This document shows positions 8,214 through 17,497 of a stretch of DNA of 64,000 nucleotides, in pieces; within the stretch, counting starts at the first letter, position 1; each line of letters begins with the position of its first letter. The notes beneath the pieces were generated by a model. The model was given only the letters and a program-made list of their open reading frames with translations, did no database searches and had not been told where the DNA came from. Both the position numbers and the translations under genes were made by a program. This DNA comes from LMUY01 sp964244585 (GTDB taxonomy: Bacteria; Pseudomonadota; Alphaproteobacteria; Acetobacterales; Acetobacteraceae): NCBI GenBank assembly GCA_964244585.1, contig CAXTJM010000006.1, positions 62,001 to 126,000 of the forward strand. Direction: 5' to 3'.

Positions 8214-9899
8214 ATGGCAGCATTGCTGGAAGGCTTCAAGGCGCTGGGCGTCGGCCGATTGATCGCGATGGCGGCTGTTGCCGGCGCGATGCTGCTGATC
8301 CTTGCGTTCCTGACCCTGCGCGGCGGCGGCGGCGACCATATGGCGCTGCTCTACGCCGACATGGATCTGCGCGAAGCGGCGCAGGTGGCCGACCAGCTCG
8401 ACAAGGCGCACATCGCGCATGAGGTCGGCCCCGACGGCAGCCGCATCTCCGTCCCCTCCTCCGAGGTCTCCCGCGCCCGGCTGCTGCTGGCGAAGGAGGG
8501 CCTGCCCTCCGGCGGGTCCATCGGCTACGAGATCTTCGACCGCGGCGACAGCCTGACGGCAAGCCAATTTCAGCAGGCGATCAACCAGACCCGCGCCCTG
8601 GAGGGTGAACTCGTGCGGTCCATCCGCATGATCTCCGGCGTGCGGGGCGCGCGCGTGCACCTGGTGATGCCGAAGCGCGAGCCGTTTTCGCGCGACCGGC
8701 AGGAGGCGCAGGCCAGCGTCGTGCTGACCATGGCGGGGGCCGCGCGCCTGGACCGCGAGGGCGTGCAGGCGGTGCTGAGCCTGGTCTCGTCGGCGGTGCC
8801 GGGACTGCGGCCGCAGAACATCGGCATCATCGACAGCCGCGGCAACCTGCTGGCCCGGGCCGGGGATGCGCAGACCGGGGCGGCCGGCGGGTATGCCGCC
8901 GAATTGCGGATCTCGACCGAGCAGCGGCTGTCGCGGGCGGTGGAGGACATGCTGGAGCGCAGCCTGGGTCCGGGCCGGGTGCGCGTGGAGACGGCGGTCG
9001 AAATGAATTACGACCAGATCCACGAAACGCAGGAAAAATTCGATCCCGACGGAAAGGTCGAGCGGTCGACGCAGAACAACACGTCCACCAACAAGACCAC
9101 GGAGACGGCGCCCAGCAACGTCAGTGTCGCCAACAACCTGCCGAACGCCGATGCCGGCAGCAACCCGGCGGGCAGCCAGGAGCAGCGCTCCGAGGAGACC
9201 ACCAATTACGAGATCGGCAAGACGGTGCGCACGGTGGTGCGGGACCAGCCGTTGGTCAGCCGCGTCAGCCTCGCGGTGATGGTGGACCAGGTCCCGGTGA
9301 AAGGGGCGGACGGCAACACCACCTGGCAGGACCGCACGCCGGACGAGCTGGGCCGCATCGCATCCCTGGCGCGCAGCGCCGTCGGGTTCGACGAAAAGCG
9401 CGGCGACAAGGTGGAGGTGGTGAGCCTGCGCTTCGTCGACGCCGATGCCCCTGCCGATGTGGCAAAACCCGCGCTGTTCGGGCTGCCGATCGACAAGTCG
9501 GACCTGATGAAGCTGGGTCAGACCGCCGTACTGGCCATCGTCGCCCTGCTGGCGCTGCTGTTCGTGCTGCGGCCCATGGTCCTGCGGCTGACCACGAACG
9601 CCCCGGCATTGGCCGATGCGGCGGGTGCCGCCGCGGGGGGCGCCGGCGGGCTGACCCTGACGGGCCCGAACGGCCAGGCGGTGAGCGTGGCGGGCGGCGG
9701 CGGCACGCTGGCATTGGCCGGACCGGGAGGCAACAGGGGCGCGGGCGGCGGGCAGGAGGATGAGAGCATGGTGATGCTCGGCAACGTCGAGGGTGCGCTG
9801 CGTGCCTCCTCGCTGCGCAACGTCGCCGACCTGGTGGAGAAGCACCCGGAAGAAAGCCTGGCCGTCATGCGCGGCTGGATGGTGAAGGAGGCGACCTGA
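8214..9899 (+). CDS. fliF: Flagellar MS-ring protein FliF
   Basis: This 561-residue protein has an N-terminal membrane helix (about residues 18-37), the periplasmic ring-building region with LYADMDLREAAQVADQL and SRARLLLAKEGLPSGGSIGYE, and a second membrane helix near 435-460 (LGQTAVLAIVALLALLFVLRPMV). The C-terminal tail binds FliG. FliF is the first structure of the basal body and houses the export apparatus. The gene sits 100 bases after flgD and three bases before fliG. The gap upstream has a short CCGGCA/TGCCGG hairpin (about 8118-8134) but no clear promoter. Confidence 0.95.
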   Translation: MAALLEGFKALGVGRLIAMAAVAGAMLLILAFLTLRGGGGDHMALLYADMDLREAAQVADQLDKAHIAHEVGPDGSRISVPSSEVSRARLLLAKEGLPSGGSIGYEIFDRGDSLTASQFQQAINQTRALEGELVRSIRMISGVRGARVHLVMPKREPFSRDRQEAQASVVLTMAGAARLDREGVQAVLSLVSSAVPGLRPQNIGIIDSRGNLLARAGDAQTGAAGGYAAELRISTEQRLSRAVEDMLERSLGPGRVRVETAVEMNYDQIHETQEKFDPDGKVERSTQNNTSTNKTTETAPSNVSVANNLPNADAGSNPAGSQEQRSEETTNYEIGKTVRTVVRDQPLVSRVSLAVMVDQVPVKGADGNTTWQDRTPDELGRIASLARSAVGFDEKRGDKVEVVSLRFVDADAPADVAKPALFGLPIDKSDLMKLGQTAVLAIVALLALLFVLRPMVLRLTTNAPALADAAGAAAGGAGGLTLTGPNGQAVSVAGGGGTLALAGPGGNRGAGGGQEDESMVMLGNVEGALRASSLRNVADLVEKHPEESLAVMRGWMVKEAT

Positions 9900-9902
9900 A
9901 CC

Positions 9903-10916
9903 ATGCGTGCCACGAGCGAGGATGGCAGCTTTACCGGCGCGCAGAAGGCAGCCGTGCTGATGCTGGCTCTGGGGGAGGAACAATCCGCCCGCCTATTCGG
10001 CATGATGCACGAGGACGAGATCAAGGAGGTCTCGGCCGCCATGTCCCAGCTCGGCAGCGTGCGCGCCGAGATGGTGGAACGCCTCTGCGTCGAGTTCGGC
10101 GAGAGCATGGGCGGCATGGGCCACCTGGTCGGCAGCTACGAGAGCACCGAGCGGTTGCTGCAGCGCGCGCTGCCGCGCGACCGGGCCGCGCAGATTATGG
10201 ACGAGATCCGCGGCCCGGCCGGCCGCACCATGTGGGACAAGCTGGGCAACGTGCACGAGGCGGTGCTCGCCAACTACCTGAAGAACGAATATCCGCAGAC
10301 CGTCGCGGTCGTGCTGTCCAAGGTCCGGCCCGACCACGCCGCCCGCGTGCTGACGCTGCTGCCCGACAGCTTTTCCATCGAGGTGGTGATGCGCATGCTG
10401 CGGATGGAGAGCGTGCAGAAGGACGTGCTGGCCGGCGTGGAGCGCACGCTGCGGGCGGAGTTCATGTCCAACCTGGCCCGCTCCACCCGCCGTGACGCGC
10501 ACGAGATGATGGCCGAAATCTTCAACAACCTGGACCGCGCCAGCGAGACCCGCTTCGTCGCGGCCCTGGAGGAACGCAACCGCGAATCGGCCGACCGCAT
10601 CAAGGCGCTGATGTTCACCTTCGACGACTTGGGACGGCTGTCGCCGGTCGCCGTGCAAGGACTGCTGCGCGCGGTGGAGAAGGACAAGCTGCCGCTGGCG
10701 CTGAAGGGCGCGTCCGAGGGGCTGCGCGACCTGTTCTTCAAGAACCTGTCCGAACGCGCGGCCAAGATGCTCCGCGACGACATCGAGGGCCTGGGTCCGG
10801 TGAAGCTGCGCGACGTGGACGACGCGCAGGCAGCCATCGTCATATTGGCCAAGGAGCTGGCGGCCGCCGGGACGATCGAGATCGGCGAAGGCAAGGACGA
10901 GGAACTGGTGTACTGA
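9903..10916 (+). CDS. fliG: Flagellar motor switch protein FliG
   Basis: This 337-residue protein matches FliG in length and layout: an N-terminal FliF-binding part (FTGAQKAAVLMLALGEEQSARLF), the middle EHPQ-like motif written here as EYPQ near residue 130, and a C-terminal torque domain with the FDDLGRLS and DLFFKNLSERAAKML blocks. FliG transmits torque from the stator and takes part in direction switching. It starts three bases after fliF and ends one base before fliH, so the genes are likely cotranscribed. Confidence 0.95.
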   Translation: MRATSEDGSFTGAQKAAVLMLALGEEQSARLFGMMHEDEIKEVSAAMSQLGSVRAEMVERLCVEFGESMGGMGHLVGSYESTERLLQRALPRDRAAQIMDEIRGPAGRTMWDKLGNVHEAVLANYLKNEYPQTVAVVLSKVRPDHAARVLTLLPDSFSIEVVMRMLRMESVQKDVLAGVERTLRAEFMSNLARSTRRDAHEMMAEIFNNLDRASETRFVAALEERNRESADRIKALMFTFDDLGRLSPVAVQGLLRAVEKDKLPLALKGASEGLRDLFFKNLSERAAKMLRDDIEGLGPVKLRDVDDAQAAIVILAKELAAAGTIEIGEGKDEELVY

Positions 10917-10917
10917 C

Positions 10918-11586
10918 ATGGCAGCGCCCGATTTCCGCCCCCACCATGCCGGTTTGCTCGGGGTGCTTTACGCCGAGGATTTCGACGATGACGGCCAGGC
11001 GCTGCCCAGCCCGGAGGAGACTCCGCTCCCCGAGCCCGAGGTGATCGAGCCGACGTTCAGCGCCGCGGAGCTGGAGGCGGCCCGGGCGGAATCCCGCACC
11101 GCCGGCCGCATCGAGGCGGAACACGGGCTGGCGGCATCGCGCACGCGGATGATCGGCCTGCTCGCCGCAGGCATCGCGGACGGTCGCGCCGGCGCCCATG
11201 CCGCCGCCATGGAGGCTGCGGAGAGCGTCGCGAAATGCATGCTGAGCACGCTGCTCGCCTGCCTGCCCGCGCTGTGCGAACGCCATGGTGCCGCCGAGTT
11301 GCGCGCGTTGTCGCGCGCCGTGCTGCCCGGCCTGGTCGACGAGCCGAAGATCGTGGTGCGCGTCCACCCGCACATGCTGCCGGGCATGCAGGCCGAGATG
11401 GCGGACATGGATTTCGAGTTGGCGGAGCGGGTGCACCTGCTGCCGACCGAGGCCGTGGCGCCGGGCGATGCGCGGATAAGCTGGGCCGACGGCTCGGTGA
11501 CGCGCAATGCCGGGAAGGCCCGGCAGATTGTCGAAGACGCGCTGGCCTCGCTCGGCCTGCTGCAACGGGAGATCGCGGATGCCTGA
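10918..11586 (+). CDS. fliH: FliH-family flagellar export ATPase regulator
   Basis: This 222-residue protein sits where Caulobacter has flbE/fliH, between fliG and fliN. It has an acidic, Pro-rich N-terminal third, then an Ala/Glu-rich helical region (about residues 45-110) and a C-terminal domain with KIVVRVHPHMLPGMQAEMA and WADGSVTRN, which resembles the FliH/YscL ending. FliH holds the export ATPase FliI and links it to FliN at the C-ring. Sequence similarity is weak, as is usual for this family, and position is a large part of the call. Confidence 0.8.
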   Translation: MAAPDFRPHHAGLLGVLYAEDFDDDGQALPSPEETPLPEPEVIEPTFSAAELEAARAESRTAGRIEAEHGLAASRTRMIGLLAAGIADGRAGAHAAAMEAAESVAKCMLSTLLACLPALCERHGAAELRALSRAVLPGLVDEPKIVVRVHPHMLPGMQAEMADMDFELAERVHLLPTEAVAPGDARISWADGSVTRNAGKARQIVEDALASLGLLQREIADA

Positions 11587-11893
11587 CACAATGGACCTGA
11601 TGGAATTGTCGGAGTCGAACACCGGGGGCACGACGGCCCGGGCGATCCGGGATCTGGAGGCGGTCTACGATATCCCGGTCACCGTCAGCGCCGTGCTCGG
11701 CAAGGCCACCATGCAGGTGAGCCAGCTGCTGAAGCTCGGACGCGGCGCGGTGGTCGAACTGGACCGCAAACTGGGCGAGGCGATCGACATCTACGTCAAC
11801 AACCGGCTGGTCGCGCGCGGCGAGGTCGTGATGGTGGACGATAACCGCCTGGGCGTGACGATGACGGAGATCGTGAAGGCGGACCGTTCGTGA
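11579..11893 (+). CDS. fliN: Flagellar motor switch protein FliN
   Basis: This 104-residue protein carries the SpoA/surface-presentation domain: IPVTVSAVLGKATMQVSQLLKLGRG, then VELDRKLGEAIDIYVNNRLVARGEVVMVDDNRLGV. This is the C-ring domain of FliN. The ATG at 11579 overlaps the end of fliH by eight bases, so its translation is likely coupled. FliN builds the bottom of the C-ring and docks FliH-FliI. A longer open frame upstream lies inside fliH and is not used. Confidence 0.95.
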   Translation: MPDTMDLMELSESNTGGTTARAIRDLEAVYDIPVTVSAVLGKATMQVSQLLKLGRGAVVELDRKLGEAIDIYVNNRLVARGEVVMVDDNRLGVTMTEIVKADRS

Positions 11894-11902
11894 GGATGCG
11901 GC

Positions 11903-13240
11903 ATGAGTCATAGTGGCATGAGGGTCCTCCTCATCGGCGCGCTGTCGGGTGAGCTGGCGAAGGCAGCCCGCATGGCCATCGCCCGGGGCGCCAAGCTGGA
12001 GCAGGTGGACGGGGTCGAGCCCGCGCTCGCCCGGCTGCGGCTGGATGCGCGGGTCGACCTAGTGCTGTGCGAGATCAGCCACGATATCGGCGCGCTGGTG
12101 CGCTCGCTCTCCGCGGAACGGATGGCCCTCCCGGTGGTGGCCTGCGGCCTGGATTCGGATGCGCCGGCCGCCGTGCGGGCTATCCGCGAAGGCGCGCGGG
12201 AATTCCTGCCGCTGCCGCCCGACCCGGACCTGATCGCTGCGATCCTGCAGGCCGCCAGCGGCGACAGCCACACTCTGATCGCGCGCGACCCGGCCATGCT
12301 GGCGTGCCTGCGCCGGGCCGAACAGGTGGCGGGGGCGGAGGCCTCCGTGCTGGTCACCGGCGAAAGCGGCACCGGCAAGGAGGTGCTGGCGCGGCACATT
12401 CACCGCAAGTCGCGCCGCGCCAACGGTCCGTTTATTGCGCTGAACTGCGCCGCCATTCCGGAAAACCTGCTGGAATCCGAGATGTTCGGCCACGAGCGCG
12501 GGGCGTTCAGCGGCGCTGCGGCCCGCCGGATCGGCAAGTTCGAGGCGGCCGACAACGGCACCCTGCTGCTGGACGAGATCAGCGAGATGGATGTGCGGTT
12601 GCAGGCCAAGCTGCTGCGCGCGATCCAGGAGCGGGAGATCGACCGCGTGGGCGGCGCCGGGCCCGTGCGGGTGAACGTCCGCATCCTGGCCACCAGCAAC
12701 CGCGACCTGCTGGCCGATTGCGCGGCCGGCCGCTTCCGCGAGGATTTGTATTTCCGCTTGAACGTCGTCAGCCTGCGCATTCCCGCGCTGCGGGAACGGC
12801 CGGGCGATATCGGGCCGCTGGCGGACCATTACGCACGCCACTATGCCGAGGTGAACGGGCTGGCCCACCGGCCGATTGCCTCGCTGGCCCACGCGCGCCT
12901 GGCCGGGCATGGCTGGCGCGGCAACGTGCGGGAGTTGGAGAACACCATCCACCGCGCCGTGCTGCTGTCGACGGGCGACGAGGTGGACGCGGTGGAACTG
13001 GCCGGCGCGTCCGCCGCGCCCGCCAGCACCGCCGCGACGCCGGGCGGCGTAGCCGGCCTGGTCGGCCGCACGATGGACGACGTGGAGCGCGACCTGATCC
13101 TCCAGACATTGACCCACACGCTGGGCAACCGCACGCACGCGGCGACCATCCTCGGCATCTCGATCCGCGCCTTGCGCAACAAGCTGCGCGACTACTCGGC
13201 CGCCGGGCTGGACGTCACGCCGCCGGGCATGGCGGCGTGA
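11903..13240 (+). CDS. flbD: Sigma-54-dependent flagellar activator FlbD
   Basis: This 445-residue regulator has a receiver-like region (1-118), an AAA+ domain with Walker A GESGTGKE (153-160) and Walker B LLLDEI, and a C-terminal Fis-type helix-turn-helix (AATILGISIRALRNKLRDY). The sigma-54 contact loop reads GAFSGA (200-205) instead of GAFTGA. At the usual phosphoryl position the receiver shows Glu57 (VDLVLCE), not Asp, so control by phosphorylation is doubtful. In Caulobacter FlbD switches on late flagellar genes. It follows fliN by nine bases, and consensus sigma-54 promoters lie upstream of flgE and fliK. Confidence 0.92.
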   Translation: MSHSGMRVLLIGALSGELAKAARMAIARGAKLEQVDGVEPALARLRLDARVDLVLCEISHDIGALVRSLSAERMALPVVACGLDSDAPAAVRAIREGAREFLPLPPDPDLIAAILQAASGDSHTLIARDPAMLACLRRAEQVAGAEASVLVTGESGTGKEVLARHIHRKSRRANGPFIALNCAAIPENLLESEMFGHERGAFSGAAARRIGKFEAADNGTLLLDEISEMDVRLQAKLLRAIQEREIDRVGGAGPVRVNVRILATSNRDLLADCAAGRFREDLYFRLNVVSLRIPALRERPGDIGPLADHYARHYAEVNGLAHRPIASLAHARLAGHGWRGNVRELENTIHRAVLLSTGDEVDAVELAGASAAPASTAATPGGVAGLVGRTMDDVERDLILQTLTHTLGNRTHAATILGISIRALRNKLRDYSAAGLDVTPPGMAA

Positions 13241-13260
13241 CGATCGATCCGCCTCTTCTC

Positions 13261-13358
13261 CCTCTCCCTCTGGGAAAGGGTCGGGGTGAGGGCGCCGCCA
13301 CTGGCCGCTCCTGGTCGGCCTGGGTGGCCCTCACCCTGCCCTCTCCCAAAGGGAGAGG
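13261..13358. repeat. REP-like inverted repeat between flbD and flhA
   Basis: Two arms of about 33 bases, 13261-13293 and 13327-13358, are reverse complements with only a few mismatches and one gap. The arms are built from CCTCTCCC and GGGTGAGGGC-type blocks. The 33-base core holds a smaller GGCCG/CGGCC stem. The RNA would form a long stem-loop. Such pyrimidine/purine-rich intergenic repeats often occur in many copies in high-GC genomes. It could dampen transcription between flbD and flhA. Only this one clear copy was seen in the window. Confidence 0.65.
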
Positions 13359-13391
13359 ATCCAAGGCAACCGGACGGTCCTAGGGCACCCG

Positions 13392-15458
13392 ATGCTCGCC
13401 CAGTTCCAGGCCCTTGCGAAGAAATACTCTCCCGGCACCGACGTAGGCCTGGCCTTCGGCATGGTCATGCTGCTGGCCGTGCTGGTCATCCCGCTGCCCA
13501 CCGTCCTGCTGGACATGGGCCTGGCGATCTCCATCACCGCCTCCGTGCTCGTGCTCATGGTGGCGCTGTTCCTGAAGCGGCCGCTGGACTTCACCTCGTT
13601 CCCGACGCTGCTCCTGCTCACCACGCTGCTGCGCCTCTCGCTCAACGTGGCGACGACGCGGCTGATCCTCAGCCATGGCAGCGAGGGTTCGCTGGCGGCC
13701 GGCCATGTGGTGGCCGCGTTCGGCGGCTTCCTGATGGGCGGCGACGTCGTCATCGGCGTCATCCTGTTCGCCATCCTGCTGGTGGTGAACTTCATGGTCA
13801 TCACCAAGGGCTCGGGCCGCATCGCCGAAGTGGCGGCGCGGTTCAGCCTGGACGCCATGCCCGGCAAGCAGATGGCCATCGACGCCGACCTGTCCGCCGG
13901 CATGATCAACGAGGCCAAGGCGCGCGTGCGGCGCAAGGAGCTGGAGGAGGAAAGCGGCTTCTACGGCGCCATGGACGGTGCGGCGAAATTCGTCCGCGGC
14001 GACGCCATCGCCGGGCTGCTGATCACCTGCATCAACGTGTTCGGCGGCTTCGCCATCGGGCTGATCCGCCATGGCATGCCGTTCGCCGACGCGGCTGCCA
14101 CCTTCACCACCCTGTCGGTCGGCGATGGGCTGGTGTCACAGATCCCGGCGCTGCTGGTGTCCACCGCGGCGGGCATCGTGGTGACCAAGGGCGGCATGGA
14201 CGGCGCGGCCGACATCATCCTGGTCCGCCAGTTGGGCGGCAGCCCCAAGCCGCTGGCCATGGCGGCCGGCGCCGCGGCCGTGCTCGGGCTGATGCCCGGC
14301 CTGCCCATGCTGCCCTTCCTGGTGCTGTCCGGCCTGGCGGGGGGCGGCGCCTGGATGCGGTGGAAGCATCCGCCCGCCAAATCCGCGGACGACGCCCCAC
14401 CCGTGGCGCCCATCCCGTCCGGCGAGCCGCCGATCGCGGACGCGCTGCGCATGGACATGATCCGGTTGGAACTGGGATACGGGCTGTTGTCCCTGGCCGG
14501 CGGCGATGCCCCGCGGCTGACCGAGCAGATCAAGGGATTGCGCCGGGCGATCGCGGCGGAGATGGGCTTCGTGCTGCCGCCGGTGCGCATCCAGGACAAC
14601 GTGCAATTGGGCGCGGACATCTACTCGATCCGGATCAAGGAGATCGAGGCCGGCCGCGGGGAGTTGCGCCCGACCCAGCTGCTGGTCATGGACCCGAATG
14701 GCGGCACCCCACCCTTCCCCGGCGAGCGCACCACCGAGCCCACCTTCGGCCTACCCGCGCTCTGGGTCGAACCGGCGCGGCGGGACGAGGCGATGGCGCG
14801 CGGCTGCACCGTGGTAGACCCGCCCTCCGTGCTCACCACGCACATCACGGAGGTGGTGCGGGACAGCATGGCCGAACTGCTCTCCTACGCCGAGACGCAG
14901 AAGCTGCTGGACGAGTTGCCGCGCGAGCAGCAGAAGCTGGTGGCCGACCTGGTGCCGTCGCAGATCAGCGTGGGCGGCGTGCAGCGCGTGTTGCAGGCGC
15001 TGCTGGCCGAGCGCGTGTCGATCCGGGACCTGCCGACGGTGCTGGAGGGCATTGCCGAGGCGTGCGGCGGCCATTCCCGCCCGGCCGGCATGATCGTGGC
15101 GCATGTCCGCGGCCGCCTGGCACGGCAGATCAGCGACAGCCACACCGGCCCGGCCGGCTACATCCCGCTGGTGACGCTGTCGCCGGAATGGGAGCTGGCC
15201 TTCGCCGAAAGCCTGGTGGGTCCGCCGGAGGACCGGCAGCTCGCCATGGCGCCGTCCAAGCTGGGGGAGTTCATGGGCCGGCTGCGCGCCTCCTTCGACG
15301 CGGCGCAGGCGATCGGCGAGATGCCGGTGCTGCTCTCGTCCGGCGGCATCCGGGCGCATCTGCGGGCGGTGGTGGAGCGCATCCGCCCCTCCACCCCGGT
15401 GCTGGCACAGGCCGAAATCTTCCCGCGTGCGCGGATCCGGACGGTGGGCACGATCTGA
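13392..15458 (+). CDS. flhA: Flagellar export gate protein FlhA
   Basis: This 688-residue protein has about eight membrane helices in the first 330 residues and the family's conserved blocks: LDFTSFPTLLLLTTLLRLSLNVATTR, the FHIPEP-region equivalent with DADLSAGMINEAKARVRRKELE, and a C-terminal cytoplasmic domain with PPVRIQDNVQLG. FlhA is the main export gate subunit and receives chaperone-substrate complexes. It begins 150 bases after flbD, across the REP-like repeat, and its end lies six bases from a convergent gene. Confidence 0.96.
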   Translation: MLAQFQALAKKYSPGTDVGLAFGMVMLLAVLVIPLPTVLLDMGLAISITASVLVLMVALFLKRPLDFTSFPTLLLLTTLLRLSLNVATTRLILSHGSEGSLAAGHVVAAFGGFLMGGDVVIGVILFAILLVVNFMVITKGSGRIAEVAARFSLDAMPGKQMAIDADLSAGMINEAKARVRRKELEEESGFYGAMDGAAKFVRGDAIAGLLITCINVFGGFAIGLIRHGMPFADAAATFTTLSVGDGLVSQIPALLVSTAAGIVVTKGGMDGAADIILVRQLGGSPKPLAMAAGAAAVLGLMPGLPMLPFLVLSGLAGGGAWMRWKHPPAKSADDAPPVAPIPSGEPPIADALRMDMIRLELGYGLLSLAGGDAPRLTEQIKGLRRAIAAEMGFVLPPVRIQDNVQLGADIYSIRIKEIEAGRGELRPTQLLVMDPNGGTPPFPGERTTEPTFGLPALWVEPARRDEAMARGCTVVDPPSVLTTHITEVVRDSMAELLSYAETQKLLDELPREQQKLVADLVPSQISVGGVQRVLQALLAERVSIRDLPTVLEGIAEACGGHSRPAGMIVAHVRGRLARQISDSHTGPAGYIPLVTLSPEWELAFAESLVGPPEDRQLAMAPSKLGEFMGRLRASFDAAQAIGEMPVLLSSGGIRAHLRAVVERIRPSTPVLAQAEIFPRARIRTVGTI

Positions 15459-15464
15459 AGCGGT

Positions 15465-17495
15465 TCAGCGGCCCGGGTCGGACAGCTCGGCCTGCTCGAC
15501 GAACAACCCCAACTGGCGCCGGTCTGGTCCGAGCCCGAGTTCGGCCGGCGTCCGCGGCGCGTTGATGCGCAGCGTCACGCTATGCACCCCGTCCGGCATG
15601 GGCGGCAGTTCCGCGACCATGGCGCGCGGCTGGCTGCCCGGATACCAGGTGGCGACATCCAGGCCGTCATAGCTCAATGTCGCCGCTCGCGGGCTTGCGG
15701 GAGGATATCCCGTCACCCGCAAGGTCAGCCGCAATGGACGGTCCGGTATCGGGTTACGGAAGAGGAGCACGGCCGTCGGGCCGTCGGTCCATCGGCCCTC
15801 CACGTCCGGGTGGGACCATCCCCGTCCGAGTATGAAGCCTTCGGCGGCGTTGTCCGTCAGCCGGTACGGTTGGCCGAGCAGGGGCGCGCCTGCATCAGGC
15901 ATGGTGAAGCGGGACCAGTCACCGGACCGGAGGTCAAGCTTGCATAGGTCCCGGGTCACCCCGGCCCGCATGGCCACCGTCGCCATGCGGGCCTCGTACT
16001 CCGCCTCGTGGGTGTATGAAAGGTCCTCGTATTTGGGGTGAAAGGAAGCATGTCCGTTCAACGTGGGCAGGTGCACGCGTTCGGCCACGAGCATCGCTTC
16101 CGTGTTCATGAGGATGGACGGCTGCGGCGCATTTGGATCGCGCGGCTCCTGGACGATGAAGCGGCTGCACTGCCCGGCTGGCGGCGGGGCGATGTCCAGT
16201 TCGGCAACGTAGCGTGCCCGCGGCCATTCGGCCTTGCGGGTGACGTTGACCTCCTCCAGCACCAGCACCGCCGCCAATCCGGCCAGCAGCGCGAACGGTG
16301 CGCGCACGGTATCCAGGGCGTAGGCCGCCAGCAGCGTCACCGGCAGCGTCAGCACGAGCGCAAACCGCGTCGTGCTGCGGATGGCGCTGGCCCCCGGCAC
16401 CAGCGCGTACACCAGGCGCCACGCGGTCCAGCGCTGGCTGCCCCATGCCACGGGCAAGAGGACCGCGAGGACCGTCGCCGCCGCGAGGGCCACCCAGAAC
16501 CACCGCCGCCGCCGCAATGCGGTCAAGGCCCCCGCGACGGCCGTGGCGAGCAGCACCGGGGGCCATCCGACGACGTGTTCGGCGACGCCCGCCATTGTCC
16601 ATCCGAGGGACAGCCGCGCCGCCCCGGCAAGCTGCCCCCACAGCAGGTTGCCTGCGCCCAGATCGACGTAATCCCACAGCTGCGGCGCGAAACCCAGCAC
16701 CTCGTCGAACTGGTGGCCGCCGGTCTCGTGCCGGGTAGGCAGGTAGGTCAGCAAGAACGGAACCGTTCCGGCGGCGAGCGCCACCAGCGACGCCGCCACC
16801 GGCCAGGCGACGAGGCGCGGCATCTGCCGTGCGACCCCGGCGGCGCCGATCGCGCCCAGTATGCAAAGGAAGAAGGCGGTGAACCAAAGCGTGTAGAACG
16901 CCGTCATCAGCCAGGCGGACAGCAGTGCGGCCATCGCAATGCCCCAGGCGAGCGACGCGCCCCGCCGCTCCACCTCGAGCGCGTGCCAGAAGCGCCCGAG
17001 CAGCCACCACAGCCAGGGGGCCAGCGACACCGTCACCAGCTGCGCATGGTCGATCTGCATGACGGCGTTGTTGGCCATCGTGAACACCGCCGCCCCGGCC
17101 AGGGCGGGCCAAAACCGGAGGCGCATGACGTGCCGGGCAAGCAGCAGGAAGCCCGGGAAGCCGACTGCCCGGAGCACGAGGGTGACCAGCTCGGCCGACA
17201 TGAACGGGTCGACGCCGCCCCACCGGAACAGCGCGTGGACGAGGCCGAACATCAGGTAGCCATCGTTGTACCCGAGGCCGTCCGGGGACGGGCTGAACCA
17301 GAGCGGCGCCCGCCAGGGCTCCATCAGGCGGAGGGCGTTCCACCAATGCTCCAGGATGGCGACTTCGATCCGGCCGTCCTACGGGTCGTTGAACACCGTC
17401 GCGAACCCGTTGAACAGCTGGACATGGAAGACGCAGGCCGTCGCCACTACCCCGGCGAGCACCGCGGCCGTCCCATGGCGCGCGAACCGACCCAT
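15465..17495 (-). pseudogene. Membrane glycosyltransferase-like gene with an in-frame amber stop
   Basis: Two blocks in the same frame are separated by a single TAG at 17379-17381. The first 38 codons start at the ATG at 17495, two bases after the phosphatase stop, and give a membrane-anchor-like start ending FNGFATVFNDP. After the TAG the frame continues DGRIEVAILEHWWNAL and then 619 more residues from a possible ATG at 17324. That part has about ten hydrophobic helices and a soluble Trp/Pro-rich C-terminal domain. The layout resembles GT-C type polyprenol-dependent sugar transferases, but no family is certain. It is a recent nonsense mutation, a sequencing error, or a gene now started at 17324. 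Confidence 0.65.
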
Positions 17496-17497
17496 CC

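Noticed and set aside
8079..9983. A 634-codon minus-strand open frame across fliF
   Set aside because: It is His/Arg/Gly-rich antisense sequence typical of high-GC DNA, and fliF on the plus strand is certain.
17379..17381. Reading the in-frame TAG as pyrrolysine
   Set aside because: Nothing links this gene to pyrrolysine use and no pyl genes are visible; a nonsense mutation or error is simpler.
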